The notes under the pieces: model-generated | What the model was told of the DNA's origin: nothing | Databases searched by the model: none | The model's input: the letters and a program-made list of their open reading frames with translations, nothing else | Position numbers and translations under genes: made by a program | NCBI RefSeq assembly: GCF_004801315.1 | Contig: NZ_SSNW01000002.1 | Span: forward strand, 150,939-214,938 | DNA: 64,000 nt | DNA from: Deinococcus sp. Arct2-2 | Lineage (GTDB): Bacteria; Deinococcota; Deinococci; Deinococcales; Deinococcaceae | Direction: 5' to 3' | Shown: piece after piece, positions 16,795 to 26,424 of the stretch | Layout of the letters: each line of letters begins with the position of its first letter | Position numbering within the stretch: position 1 is the first letter of the stretch

Positions 16795-17219
16795 GTTCGG
16801 CGGCAGATCAGGCGTTGATCGAGCGGGCACGGGCACTGATCGAGTCCTTGCCCGACGATGAAAATCACACGGTAGCGGCGGTAGCCCTCGATACGGCGGG
16901 CAGGCATTTCGATGGCGTGAATCTGTATCACTTTACGGGCGGCCTCTGTGCCGAGCCAGTGGTGTTGGCGGTGGCTGCCGCTCAGCAGGCCGCGCCACTG
17001 GAAGTCGTCGTGGCGGTGGGCAACCGGGGGCGCGGTGTGCTGGCCCCTTGCGGGCGGTGCAGACAAATCCTGTTCGATTACCATCCAGACATTCAAGTGC
17101 TGGTTCCACACGGGCCACAGATCCGGCGCGTCGGTATCCGCGAGTTGTTGCCCTACACCTACAACTGGCACGCTCAGACTGACCGGGAGCATGGCGAAGC
17201 AAGCCGTCAAGCCGAGTAA
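16791..17219 (+). CDS. Cytidine deaminase-family protein
   Basis: A 142-residue protein, close to the usual length of tetrameric cytidine deaminases. The zinc site is complete: Cys53-Ala-Glu55 in GLCAEPVVL and Cys87-Gly-Arg-Cys90 in APCGRCRQIL. It would convert cytidine/deoxycytidine to uridine, feeding uracil into the PreTA pathway; blasticidin-type deaminases share the fold. The ATG at 16791 overlaps the previous stop by four bases, so it is coupled to the carbamoyl hydrolase gene. Confidence 0.88.
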   Translation: MSSAADQALIERARALIESLPDDENHTVAAVALDTAGRHFDGVNLYHFTGGLCAEPVVLAVAAAQQAAPLEVVVAVGNRGRGVLAPCGRCRQILFDYHPDIQVLVPHGPQIRRVGIRELLPYTYNWHAQTDREHGEASRQAE

Positions 17220-17221
17220 CT

Positions 17222-17593
17222 ATGAAAACCCCTGAGGAAATCGTTGGAGGTCAGGTCCATGCCCTCAATGCTACTGACATAGACGCATTCATGTCGTTTT
17301 GGTGGGAAGATGCAACGTTTTATGGTCATCCCTCCAAACTGATGGCAGACGGCGCACTAGAAATCTGGCAACTTGTTTTCACTAACTTTAACGTTTGCAG
17401 CACCCAAGCCACATTGATCAGCTGTTCATTCCTCGGCGATAGTGTGGCAGAGCCTGTTCCTTTGACTCAACCCGGCTCTCTCGGACCAATGAGTTCAAAT
17501 ATTGCCGCTCTATTCAAAGTTGAAGGGCAGAAGATCAAAACCGCTTCGGCTATGGTCACTCCAGCTCCCCATGTATCTGCGATGTTGGCCTGA
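17222..17593 (+). CDS. NTF2/SnoaL-like small protein
   Basis: A 123-residue protein that starts three bases after the deaminase stop. EEIVGGQVHALNATDIDAFMSFWWEDATFYGHPS is the first half of the SnoaL-like cone fold, in which an N-terminal helix pair is followed by a curved sheet around a hydrophobic pocket. Such proteins include isomerases, hydrolases and binding proteins, so the reaction cannot be named. Base composition is more AT-rich than its neighbours. It appears to be part of the same transcript. Confidence 0.7.
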   Translation: MKTPEEIVGGQVHALNATDIDAFMSFWWEDATFYGHPSKLMADGALEIWQLVFTNFNVCSTQATLISCSFLGDSVAEPVPLTQPGSLGPMSSNIAALFKVEGQKIKTASAMVTPAPHVSAMLA

Positions 17594-17600
17594 TTCTCCA

Positions 17601-18329
17601 GTGCTGCCCACGCTTGCCGACTTGTTGACCCTGCCGGCGTTTGCGGGCGCAGAAGTTCTGAGCGGTCAGAGCCGATTGGCGCAGCCCGTCACGTGGGTGC
17701 ATGTCTCCGAAATTGCCGACGCCGCCCGCTTCCTCAGTGGGGGAGAAGTGCTGCTCAGCACGGGTTCGCCACTCACTTCACTGAATGATGTGGAAGCCGA
17801 AGCCTATTTGCGCTCGCTGGCAGAGGGCGGGGCGCACGGGCTGATCTTGGAATTGGTGCGCGACTTGCGTGACCCCCCCCCGGCCCTGCTCGGCGCGGCC
17901 CGCCTCTACGATTTCCCGTTGATCGTGTTCCGAAAGGAAGTCAGTTTTGCAGCCCTGACCCGCGCCGCCCATGCCCGCATTCTTAGGCCGCCTGCCGACG
18001 CCTCCGAACCGTCGTTGGCCCCGCTGCTGGACGCCCTGAACGAAACGGGCCGCAGCCTCGGCTTTATGCAGGCGCATTTGGGTGCGCTCTTGGCCCTGCC
18101 GCCGCGCCCGCGTGCCACGCTGCTCAGCACGCTCGGGGCGCTGCTCGACCACAATTTCAATATGGCGCAATCTGCGCGTCAGTTGGGCGTCCGCCGCCAA
18201 ACCATCTATTACCGTCTAGAGCAACTGCGGGCCATGTTGGGCGATCTGGACAGTCCCCGGCGGCAACTGGGCTTGCAACTGGCCCTAGAGATTGCGAGGG
18301 GAGAGGCGTCGGCAGGTGGGGAAGGGTAG
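17601..18329 (+). CDS. Short PucR-family transcriptional regulator
   Basis: A 242-residue protein. The N-terminal half is the PucR ligand-sensing domain (LPTLADLLTLPAFAGAEVLSG, then VTWVHVSEIADAARFLSGGEVLLSTG). The C-terminal 60 residues are the PucR helix-turn-helix, with FNMAQSARQLGVRRQTIYYRLEQL. The middle GGDEF-like region found in full-length members of about 500 residues is missing, so this is a compact version. B. subtilis PucR controls purine catabolism; here the position at the end of the pyrimidine cluster suggests it activates that cluster. The start is a GTG at 17601, where the domain homology begins. Confidence 0.82.
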   Translation: MLPTLADLLTLPAFAGAEVLSGQSRLAQPVTWVHVSEIADAARFLSGGEVLLSTGSPLTSLNDVEAEAYLRSLAEGGAHGLILELVRDLRDPPPALLGAARLYDFPLIVFRKEVSFAALTRAAHARILRPPADASEPSLAPLLDALNETGRSLGFMQAHLGALLALPPRPRATLLSTLGALLDHNFNMAQSARQLGVRRQTIYYRLEQLRAMLGDLDSPRRQLGLQLALEIARGEASAGGEG

Positions 18330-18355
18330 CGTCTAGAGAGGTTGAGAGGAGACGG

Positions 18356-19567
18356 CTAACCCTCCAACCCCTGCGCTCTCAATTCGTGCAGCAGTGGCGC
18401 GTAGATGTGGCGCTCTCCACGTGGGCCGCAGCCATCCCACAGCCCGTTGGGGCAGGGGCGGTCATCATCCCAGCCCGCATGATTGAGGATCGGATAGAGG
18501 CACACGCCTTCCACCGGAACGCCCTGCTCCCGCGCCCGCCGCACCTCATCCGTCACGCCGCGCAGCCATTCAGGACGCGCTTCTCCCTCTGTGCCCGTCT
18601 CAGACAACCACAGGGGGCGGCCATAGCGGGTATGCACTTCGCCCAACAGGTCGCTCAGCGGGCGGTGCAGTGGGTGTCCGGCGGGCACATGCTCTCGCTC
18701 GTGGGCGAAGGGGTGAAAAATCCACTGGTTATAGGGATAGTAATTTAGCCCCACGATGTCCAGCGCCTCCGCGTAGCCGCCCAATTCGGGGTACAATCGC
18801 CCGCTCAGCATATCTAGCGTTTGATATTGCCCCAAGTGTTCGGCCTGCGCCAACGCTTCTTCGTGCAGGCGGTGCGGGTGGCAGCGACTCGATAGCAAGG
18901 GTTCGGCGTAGACAATCCGTACATTCGGCAGCACTCGGCGGAGCGCGTCAGTGGCCCGCAACGCTGCCCGTACCAACTGCATTTTCAGCTCTAGCCCCCG
19001 CCCATGTGCAAACGGGTTCAGATAGCCCACGTCGCCGCCTGCCCACGTCAAAAATGAAATTTCGTTGATGGGGCACACGAATGGTACGGCGTTGGGGCCT
19101 CCTTGAGCCAGCACGGCTTCTTGGGCGATGACTGCGGCGCAGGCAGCGGCATAACGCCCAAATTGTTCGGGGAATTCGGGCGAAAACACATCCACGAAAT
19201 CGGGCCACCCGTAGTGGCACAAATCCCAAATAATTTGCATTCCAGTGTGGCGGGCAGCCCGCAGCATCGGCAACACGCTCCGAAAGTCGTATTCGCCAGG
19301 AGTATGTTCAATCAGGTGCCAGCGAAAGCCGTCGCGGGCAGTCTGCATTCCGATTTCCTTGAGGCGGCTGTAATCTTGTTCGGCAAAGCGGTCATGGGCG
19401 GTGGCGTCAATGACGTCCAAGCGCCGTCCTGCCCGCAGGCGCTGGGTAGAACATTCGAATCCGCCCTGAAAAAAGCTATGGAAGAGCTGTGAAACCATCG
19501 GCTGGACAACACAGTCGGGGGGATAAGTGACAGCCATGCCCACCATTTCGCCCAGATGGAGCTTCAT
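18356..19567 (-). CDS. Glycoside hydrolase resembling family 1 (beta-glucosidase-like)
   Basis: A 403-residue cytoplasmic TIM-barrel protein. FFQGGFECSTQ opens the barrel; CPINEISF (Glu169) takes the place of the GH1 acid/base motif NEP, and LWLSETGTEG (Glu323) the nucleophile motif. The core HTPGEYDF and WDLCHYGWPD segments match COG2723-type beta-glucosidases, though the NEP proline is replaced, so the substrate is uncertain. It is divergent from a glycosyltransferase and UDP-galactopyranose mutase, pointing to a surface-polysaccharide role. An internal ATG at 19498 is a plausible alternative start. Confidence 0.75.
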   Translation of the reverse strand: MKLHLGEMVGMAVTYPPDCVVQPMVSQLFHSFFQGGFECSTQRLRAGRRLDVIDATAHDRFAEQDYSRLKEIGMQTARDGFRWHLIEHTPGEYDFRSVLPMLRAARHTGMQIIWDLCHYGWPDFVDVFSPEFPEQFGRYAAACAAVIAQEAVLAQGGPNAVPFVCPINEISFLTWAGGDVGYLNPFAHGRGLELKMQLVRAALRATDALRRVLPNVRIVYAEPLLSSRCHPHRLHEEALAQAEHLGQYQTLDMLSGRLYPELGGYAEALDIVGLNYYPYNQWIFHPFAHEREHVPAGHPLHRPLSDLLGEVHTRYGRPLWLSETGTEGEARPEWLRGVTDEVRRAREQGVPVEGVCLYPILNHAGWDDDRPCPNGLWDGCGPRGERHIYAPLLHELRAQGLEG

Positions 19568-19733
19568 TTCCAGATGAGAAATAATGAAACCACGCTCACT
19601 GATTTCTCAGCCCACAAACAAAGTTTATGAATTGGCCTTCGCTGGATTGGCACGGGCGAAGCCAGCTGGGGCGCTAAATTTCTCGAATGTGCCCACGCCC
19701 CATGACTCTCATCCCACAAAAAGGAAGTCTACT

Positions 19734-20906
19734 GTGACATATTCTGCATCCACTTCGCAAGCCCCCTCCCCCGCCCTGATCTGCATTGCCCACCTGCGGT
19801 GGGATTTCGTGTTTCAGCGTCCTCAACACCTGATGACGCGGGCCGCGCAAACCCGCAGCGTCTACTACGTGGAGGAGCCGATTTTTGGCGATCAGGGCGA
19901 TACTATGGCGCTGCGAAAAGATCAGAGCGGCGTAACGGTATGCACGCCACACGTCACGCAGGGCTTAAGTGCCGACGAGTCCCAGGCGCGCACGGCCAAG
20001 CTGCTTCAAGGGCTGGTGCGAAATGAGGGGCTGACCGAGTACGTGCTGTGGGTCTATAGCCCGATGGAATTGCCGATCACGGCGGGCCTGAGTCCTGCAC
20101 TGACGGTGTACGACTGCATGGACGAACTCGCCAATTTCCGCTATGCCCCGCCCGAATTGCTGACCCGCGAAACCGAGCTGTTCCGCCGCGCCGACCTGGT
20201 GTTTACGGGGGGCCACCGCCTCTGGGAGGCCAAGCGCCACAAGCACTCCCGCGCTTTCCCGTTTCCGTCCAGCGTAGACGTGCCCCACTTCGCTGCCGCC
20301 CGCACCGTGAAGGCCGAACCCGAAGATCAGGCGGGATTGCCCGGCCCACGCCTCGGCTTTTACGGCGTACTGGACGAACGGTTTGACGCCGCGCTGATGT
20401 CTGAACTGGCCGAGCGCCGCCCCGATTGGACGTTCGTGCTGCTGGGGCCAGTGGTCAAGGTGTCGCGTGAAGAGCTGCCGCAGGCCAGCAACGTGCATTA
20501 TTTGGGCCAAAAAGGCTATGGGGATTTGCCTGCTTATCTAAGCGGCTGGGACGTGGCTCTGCTGCCGTTTGCCCGCAACGACGCCACCGAATTCATCTCG
20601 CCCACCAAAACCCCCGAGTACTTGGCGGCGGGTGTGCCCGTCGTGTCTACTGCCATTCATGACGTGGTCCGGCCCTACGGCGAAGCTCAGTTGCTGGAAA
20701 TCGCGCACGACGCGCAGGGTTTCGAAACGGCCATTCAGAAGCTGTTGGACGCACGCGGCACGGCGCAGGCCACCGAACGCCAGAGCCGCGCAGACGCCCA
20801 CCTGAGCCAACTGTCTTGGGACAAGACATGGCAGGGGATGGAAGACCGGATGGCCGAAGCTGCCGCCGAACGCACAACTCTCGTGGTGGAGGCCGCCGAT
20901 GACTGA
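19734..20906 (+). CDS. Glycosyltransferase (GT-B fold), partner of Glf
   Basis: A 390-residue enzyme. HLRWDFVFQRPQHLMTRAA is the characteristic opening of a glycosyltransferase group that travels with UDP-galactopyranose mutase. The C-terminal nucleotide-sugar site is in LPFARNDATEFISPTKTPEYLAAGVPVVST (in two parts), with the conserved Glu of the EPEYLA-type motif. The start is taken as the GTG at 19734, preceded by AGGAAG; upstream in-frame codons to 19584 lack homology. Its stop overlaps the glf start, so it probably uses UDP-galactofuranose made by Glf. Confidence 0.85.
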   Translation: MTYSASTSQAPSPALICIAHLRWDFVFQRPQHLMTRAAQTRSVYYVEEPIFGDQGDTMALRKDQSGVTVCTPHVTQGLSADESQARTAKLLQGLVRNEGLTEYVLWVYSPMELPITAGLSPALTVYDCMDELANFRYAPPELLTRETELFRRADLVFTGGHRLWEAKRHKHSRAFPFPSSVDVPHFAAARTVKAEPEDQAGLPGPRLGFYGVLDERFDAALMSELAERRPDWTFVLLGPVVKVSREELPQASNVHYLGQKGYGDLPAYLSGWDVALLPFARNDATEFISPTKTPEYLAAGVPVVSTAIHDVVRPYGEAQLLEIAHDAQGFETAIQKLLDARGTAQATERQSRADAHLSQLSWDKTWQGMEDRMAEAAAERTTLVVEAADD

Positions 20907-22071
20907 TTCTTTAACTCTCAATATGCAGGGCAGCCGGAAAAAGCAGGGATTTGACTATTTGATCGTGGGTGCCGGGTTCGCTGGATCGGTGTTGGCTGAG
21001 CGCCTTGCCAGCGTGGGGAAGCGCGTGCTGATCGTTGATCGTCGCCCGCATATTGGCGGCAACGCCTATGACCGCCACGACGAGGCAGGCATTCTGATTC
21101 ATCCGTATGGCCCGCACATTTTCCATACCAATTCGCGGCAGGTGTTCGATTACTTGTCGCAATTTACAGCGTGGCGGCCTTACGAACACCGCGTTCTTGC
21201 CAATGTGGACGGCCAAAAGCTGCCTATTCCCATCAATCTCGACACCGTGAACCGCCTGTACGGCCTGAGCCTGACCGCCGCGCAACTCGAAGACTACTTT
21301 TCCAGCGTGGCTGAACCCGTTGAGCAGGTGCGAACCAGCGAAGACGTGATCGTGAACCGGGTAGGCCGCGACCTGTACAACAAATTTTTCCGGGGCTACA
21401 CCCGCAAACAGTGGGGCCTTGACCCCTCCGAACTCGATTCTTCGGTCACCGCACGCGTACCGACCCGCACCAGCCGCGACGACCGCTACTTTACCGACAC
21501 CTATCAGGCCATGCCGCGTCACGGGTATACGCGCATGTTCGAAGCGATGCTGGCGCACCCTCACATCAGCGTGATGCTAAATACCGATTACCGCGACGTA
21601 ATCGACATGCTGCCGCACGATCACCTGATTTATACCGGCCCCATCGACACGTTTTTCGACTTCCGCTATGGCCGATTGCCCTACCGCAGCCTGAATTTTG
21701 AACACGTCACGTTGCCGCAGGAGCAGTTTCAGCCGGTGGGCACAGTCAACCATCCCAACGATTCCACCTTTACCCGCGTGTCGGAATTCAAGCACATCAC
21801 GGGGCAAACGCACGCGCAGACCAGTCTCGTGTACGAATATCCCACCTCAGAGGGCGACCCTTACTATCCTGTGCCGCGCCCTGAAAACGCTGAGCTGTAC
21901 CGCAAGTATGCCGCCGACGCCGAAGCCTTGCAGGGCGTGACTTTCGTAGGCCGCCTCGCCACGTACAAGTACTACAACATGGATCAGGTGGTGGCGCAGG
22001 CGTTGATGACCTTTAAGCAGTTGGAGCCTGATCTGGCAGGTGTGAGGACGGAGGCGGAAGTTCAGGTCTAG
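20899..22071 (+). CDS. glf: UDP-galactopyranose mutase
   Basis: A 390-residue flavoenzyme that interconverts UDP-galactopyranose and UDP-galactofuranose for cell-surface glycans. The FAD motif is DYLIVGAGFAGSVLAERLA, followed by RRPHIGGNAYD and the PYGPHIFHT segment unique to this family. Active-site arginines lie in RGYTRKQWG and the C-terminal VGRLATYKYYNMDQVV. Length is typical. It overlaps the glycosyltransferase gene by eight bases, so the two are co-expressed. Confidence 0.95.
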   Translation: MTDSLTLNMQGSRKKQGFDYLIVGAGFAGSVLAERLASVGKRVLIVDRRPHIGGNAYDRHDEAGILIHPYGPHIFHTNSRQVFDYLSQFTAWRPYEHRVLANVDGQKLPIPINLDTVNRLYGLSLTAAQLEDYFSSVAEPVEQVRTSEDVIVNRVGRDLYNKFFRGYTRKQWGLDPSELDSSVTARVPTRTSRDDRYFTDTYQAMPRHGYTRMFEAMLAHPHISVMLNTDYRDVIDMLPHDHLIYTGPIDTFFDFRYGRLPYRSLNFEHVTLPQEQFQPVGTVNHPNDSTFTRVSEFKHITGQTHAQTSLVYEYPTSEGDPYYPVPRPENAELYRKYAADAEALQGVTFVGRLATYKYYNMDQVVAQALMTFKQLEPDLAGVRTEAEVQV

Positions 22072-22272
22072 GGTGCCGCTTGGGGGTTGGTGGCTATGAA
22101 GGTGCCGCTCCCTAACACCTCAACTCCGGGCAAGCCCAGGCGTGTTCCACCGCTCTTCGGAGCAGCTATTTCAAGTTGAAGGCGGCCCGCTGATGTAGGG
22201 GCCGCCGCTCCGTGTCGCCGAATGCCCACGCCCGAGGTGCGCTGAAGCCGACTCGCGCTACTCTAAGCGTAG
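22072..22272. other. Intergenic region between glf and parA
   Basis: This 201-bp stretch has no open frame. It carries a GC-rich hairpin, GGCGGCC (22181-22187) with GGCCGCC (22200-22206), lacking a T-run. Just before parA, TACTCT lies eight bases from the ATG at 22273, which looks like a leaderless promoter. Confidence 0.4.
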
Positions 22273-23070
22273 ATGCAAACGCTAACGCTCTTTAATCATG
22301 CGGGTGGGGTGATGAAAACCAGCCTGACGCGGGATGTGGGCTACACGCTCGCACACTCCGGGCTCCGGGTTTTGCTGATCGACCTCGATCCTCAGGCCAA
22401 CTTGACCGACTGGCTGGGCGTAGAAGCTGTGCGCCGCGAACAGACCGCCTACGGTATGGCGACGCGGGGCGATCCCTTGCCTGTGCCGGTGCCTGTGCAT
22501 GGCCTGCACCTCATTCCCAGCGACGTGTCTTTGGCACTGGCAGAAGGGCAGATGATGGGCGTGGTGGGGGCGCACCTGCACCTGCGGGGAGCGCTGGCAC
22601 AGGTCTCAGATCAATACGACGTGGTGCTGATCGACAGTCCCCCCAGTCTCGGCCAACTGTCCATCTTGGCGGCCCTGGCCGCCGATCACCTGATCGTGCC
22701 CGTGCCGACGCGCCAAAAAGGAATGAACGCGCTGGCCGGGTTGGGTGAGGCGATGGCCACTTACCGCAAGCTGCGCCCCGACCTGACGGTGGGCCTGTAT
22801 GTGCCCACGCTCTACGACGCCCGACGTTCTCATGACCGTGAGGCGTATGCGGCCTTACAAGGCATTCTGAAACCCCTTGCCAGCCCGATTCCAGACCGGG
22901 GAGCCGTGTGGAACGACAGTGCCAGTGCGGGCCAACCGGTTGGCGTGTACGCGCCAGGTTCGCCTGTGCACGCCGACGTGTTGCGCGTGACCGCCGAAAT
23001 CGCAGCCGTCATCGGGCTGCCATTTCACCTCAGCGAACCCGATCCAGCCGGAGCAGAGGTACAGCGGTGA
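22273..23070 (+). CDS. parA: ParA-type partition ATPase with degenerate Walker A
   Basis: A 265-residue P-loop ATPase that moves ParB-bound parS DNA over the nucleoid. The P-loop reads [14 protein letters not shown] where the family has KGGVGKT: the signature lysine of the deviant Walker A is Ala and the residue before the catalytic lysine is Met. Walker A-prime/switch I is [17 protein letters not shown] and Walker B is [12 protein letters not shown], both intact. There is no N-terminal DNA-binding extension, so it is ParA type Ib-like or chromosomal in size. A TACTCT box just upstream suggests leaderless transcription. parB overlaps by four bases. Confidence 0.9.
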   Translation: MQTLTLFNHAGGVMKTSLTRDVGYTLAHSGLRVLLIDLDPQANLTDWLGVEAVRREQTAYGMATRGDPLPVPVPVHGLHLIPSDVSLALAEGQMMGVVGAHLHLRGALAQVSDQYDVVLIDSPPSLGQLSILAALAADHLIVPVPTRQKGMNALAGLGEAMATYRKLRPDLTVGLYVPTLYDARRSHDREAYAALQGILKPLASPIPDRGAVWNDSASAGQPVGVYAPGSPVHADVLRVTAEIAAVIGLPFHLSEPDPAGAEVQR

Positions 23071-23954
23071 GTGCCAAAAGTCGCCCTGCCGTCCGGCCTG
23101 TCGTCGGTTCGCGCCTCAGCGGGCTGGTCTCTGGCGTGGAAGCCCTATCTCAGCCCGCTTCGACGAGTCTGCCCGTCGCGGCCTTACAAGCCGGAACCTT
23201 CCAGCCCCGCGTGCATTTTGCACCTGAAGCGCTGGAAGATTTGGCCCGCAGCATTCGTGAACAGGGCGTGCTGCAACCGCTGTTGGTGCGTCCGTTGGCC
23301 GGGGGCCGCTACGAAATTATGGCTGGAGAACGGCGCTGGCGGGCGGCAAGCTTGGCCGGACTTGCCGAGGTTCCCGTTCTGATCCGTGACCTGGACGATG
23401 CACAGGCACGGTTGGCTGCTGCCGTAGAAAACTTGCAACGCGAGAATTTAAATGTGATTGAGGAAGTCCGGGCGCGGCTGCAAGTGGCCGCCGCAACGCT
23501 GAACGTGCCGGAAACCGAAGCTGTGGCCCGGATGTTCGCGCTAGACCGCACGCCGGAGGCCGACCCAGAAATTGTGTCACGCCTCGATACGACCTTTGGC
23601 GCACTGGGCCGCGAGTCGTGGCGTTCGTTTATTCGCAACCGCGCCGCCGTCCTCAACTTGCCCGAAGACGTGCAGACCGCCGTGCGTCTAGGTCTGGATT
23701 ACCGCAAGGCATTGGTCATTGGCCGTGTTGCCGATGCCGACGCCCGCGCCAAGTTATTGCACTCCGCCGAAGCGGGAGCCACTGTGCAAGACCTCCGCGC
23801 ACAGGTTGCACCTACCGCTGAACCCGCCGAGGGTTGGCAAGCAGTGGCTCGCCGCCTCAGCCATAATCGGGCACTGGATAACCTTGACCCCGCCCGACGC
23901 AAAAAAGTTGAGCGGTTGCTGGGGCAAGTGCGGGCTTTGCTGGACGGCGAATAA
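23067..23954 (+). CDS. parB: ParB-type centromere-binding protein
   Basis: A 295-residue protein starting at a GTG that overlaps the parA stop (GTGA). The N-terminal ParB/sulfiredoxin domain contains [19 protein letters not shown], the CTP/arginine box [12 protein letters not shown] and [10 protein letters not shown] helix-turn-helix region lies in the middle and a short Arg/Lys-rich dimerisation helix ([14 protein letters not shown]) closes the protein. It should bind a parS site, and the palindrome 16 bases after its stop is the obvious candidate. An upstream in-frame extension inside parA is not likely to be translated. Confidence 0.9.
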   Translation: MSAKSRPAVRPVVGSRLSGLVSGVEALSQPASTSLPVAALQAGTFQPRVHFAPEALEDLARSIREQGVLQPLLVRPLAGGRYEIMAGERRWRAASLAGLAEVPVLIRDLDDAQARLAAAVENLQRENLNVIEEVRARLQVAAATLNVPETEAVARMFALDRTPEADPEIVSRLDTTFGALGRESWRSFIRNRAAVLNLPEDVQTAVRLGLDYRKALVIGRVADADARAKLLHSAEAGATVQDLRAQVAPTAEPAEGWQAVARRLSHNRALDNLDPARRKKVERLLGQVRALLDGE

Positions 23955-23969
23955 CCAAATCTGACAAGT

Positions 23970-23996
23970 TGCTCGTCACGTGACGAGCAGTTTTTT
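23970..23996. other. Candidate parS site 1, also terminator-like
   Basis: TGCTCGTCACGTGACGAGCA (23970-23989) is a perfect 20-bp palindrome 16 bases after parB, centred on CACGTG as in the canonical bacterial parS (TGTTTCACGTGAAACA). An identical 18-bp core recurs at 24778-24795. It is followed by GTTTTTT, so the same sequence could act as a transcription terminator for parAB. Confidence 0.75.
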
Positions 23997-24007
23997 GCTC
24001 TGCCAAC

Positions 24008-24742
24008 TTACTCCATATCTAGGTCTGCATCTACAGCCGCCGACAGCCTCAGTAGTGGCCCACTCCCCGGAATCATGGCAAAGTCACACAGGGACAGAAA
24101 CGTGGCGTCGTTTTGGCTGGCGCTCACACCTACCGTCAACTCCACCTCGCCTTCCAGTGCAGACAGGACGTAGTTCACGGCGCTTTCGGGGTTAATTTCA
24201 CGCGGCAGCATGGTCAGCAGGTCGCCTTCACGCATCAGGCGCAGGTCGCCCCGGAATGGGCCTTCTTCTAGCCAGGTGGCCCACGTCAGAGCAGCCGCGT
24301 CCAGCGCGTAATCGAGGTCGTGCGGGTGGGTCAGGCGCACCAGCAGCGGACGGCCCGCCCGTTCTATCAACTCGGCCTCGGTGCCCAGTTGCCCCAGTTG
24401 CCCGATATGCTGCGCCGCTTGAAACGCCAGATTCAGGGCGTCGGCCCGCTGCGCCAGCGTTTCTACGGTCAGTCGCCGCCACGCCGGGTCTTCTTCTCCG
24501 TCCGGATTGACCACGACTGCACCGTGCAGCAACACTTGCCAAGAGAAAAAGGCAGCGGGAACGTTCAGCAACTCGTCCTCGTTCATGCCCGTGACTGGGA
24601 TGAGCGTGGCCTCGTGCAGCAAGCGGGACAGGCCCGACATGCGGCGGTCAAACTCTCCCACGACGAAGGCGTCGGCAGGGAAACCGTCCGAAGTGGGCGC
24701 GGCAGTGAAGGTATCCACCGGGTTCAGGAAGGCGTAAATCAT
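24008..24742 (-). CDS. HAD-like protein with degenerate motif I, between the parS candidates
   Basis: A 244-residue soluble protein. Two stretches resemble HAD type IIB phosphatases: LIPVTGMNEDEL for motif II (Thr-Gly-Arg in active enzymes, here Thr-Gly-Met) and VSASQNDATFLSLCDFAMIPG for motif IV (usually Gly-Asp-Ser-x-Asn-Asp). Motif I, normally DxDGTL near the N-terminus, reads FLNPVDTFTAAP and lacks the nucleophilic aspartates at the usual places. It may therefore be a non-catalytic sugar-phosphatase relative. This family call is tentative. It lies exactly between the two candidate parS sites and reads towards parB. Confidence 0.65.
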   Translation of the reverse strand: MIYAFLNPVDTFTAAPTSDGFPADAFVVGEFDRRMSGLSRLLHEATLIPVTGMNEDELLNVPAAFFSWQVLLHGAVVVNPDGEEDPAWRRLTVETLAQRADALNLAFQAAQHIGQLGQLGTEAELIERAGRPLLVRLTHPHDLDYALDAAALTWATWLEEGPFRGDLRLMREGDLLTMLPREINPESAVNYVLSALEGEVELTVGVSASQNDATFLSLCDFAMIPGSGPLLRLSAAVDADLDME

Positions 24743-24777
24743 GCGCCCATGCTAGGGCAAGCAAGCCCCCCGAAGCC

Positions 24778-24795
24778 GCTCGTCACGTGACGAGC
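24778..24795. other. Candidate parS site 2
   Basis: GCTCGTCACGTGACGAGC, an 18-bp perfect palindrome identical to the core of the site after parB, placed between the HAD-like gene and hpaI. Two exact copies 807 bases apart and next to parAB are hard to explain other than as ParB sites. Confidence 0.75.
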
Positions 24796-24800
24796 AACAT

Positions 24801-25572
24801 TTACCTGAGTTTGAACTTGGCGGCAAGTTGTGTGCTGGTGCGGGCTAAGAGGGTTACATCTACCCCTACGGCGACAAACGAATAGCCCCATCCCAAATAG
24901 GTGCGGGCCACAGATTCGTCGGTAGCGAGGATGCCCGCTGGCTTGCCTACAGCTTTGAGGCGGGCTGCGGCGGCCTGAATTGCGGCCTGAACATCAGCAT
25001 GATTGGGATTGCCCAAGTGACCCATGCTGGCGGCGAGGTCGGCGGGGCCGATGAACACACCGTCTACACCGTCTGTGGCAGCAATGTCTTCCAACTCACC
25101 CAGCGCCGCCGCCGACTCTACTTGCACGATTAGGCAGATGCCCTCGTTGGCGTGCTGCACATACTCAGTGTCGCGGGAAAAGGCGCTGGCACGGGCTAAG
25201 GCGCTGCCCACGCCCCGAATGCCCTGCGGCGGATAGCGTGTTGCAGCCACCACTGCGCGGGCTCGCTCCGCCGTTTCTACCATCGGGATCAGCAGGTTGC
25301 GTGCGCCGATGTCTAGCAGTTGCTTGATCAGCACGGGGTCGCCCACTGGGGGCCGCACCACCGCCGCCGAGGGATACGGCGCAACGGCTTGAAGCTGTGC
25401 CAGTGTGGAACGCAGGTCGTTGGGCGCGTGTTCGCCGTCGATCAAGAGCCAATCGAATCCTGCCCCTGCACAGATTTCTGCACTATAAGGATCGGCCAAC
25501 GCCAGCCAGAAGCCGAACAAATGTTCGCCAGCACCCAAGCGCGTTTTAAAAGTGTTATTTGCCAGAGTGTTG

Positions 25573-25583
<11 letters not shown>
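24801..25583 (-). CDS. hpaI: 4-hydroxy-2-oxo-heptane-1,7-dioate aldolase
   Basis: A 260-residue class II aldolase of the HpcH/HpaI family. It splits 4-hydroxy-2-oxoheptanedioate to pyruvate and succinic semialdehyde, the last step of homoprotocatechuate breakdown. Visible landmarks are [23 protein letters not shown] (two parts), the base-bearing IDGEHAPND, the metal ligand Glu in [11 protein letters not shown] and the nearby [16 protein letters not shown]. The start is a GTG at 25583 overlapping the hpaH stop by eleven bases. Last enzyme gene of the hpa set. Confidence 0.92.
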
Positions 25584-26421
<838 letters not shown>

Positions 26422-26424
26422 ACG

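Noticed and set aside
17690..17710. GTCACGTG near 17.7 kb as a third parS copy
   Set aside because: Only the central bases match; it lies inside the PucR gene and the flanks are not palindromic.
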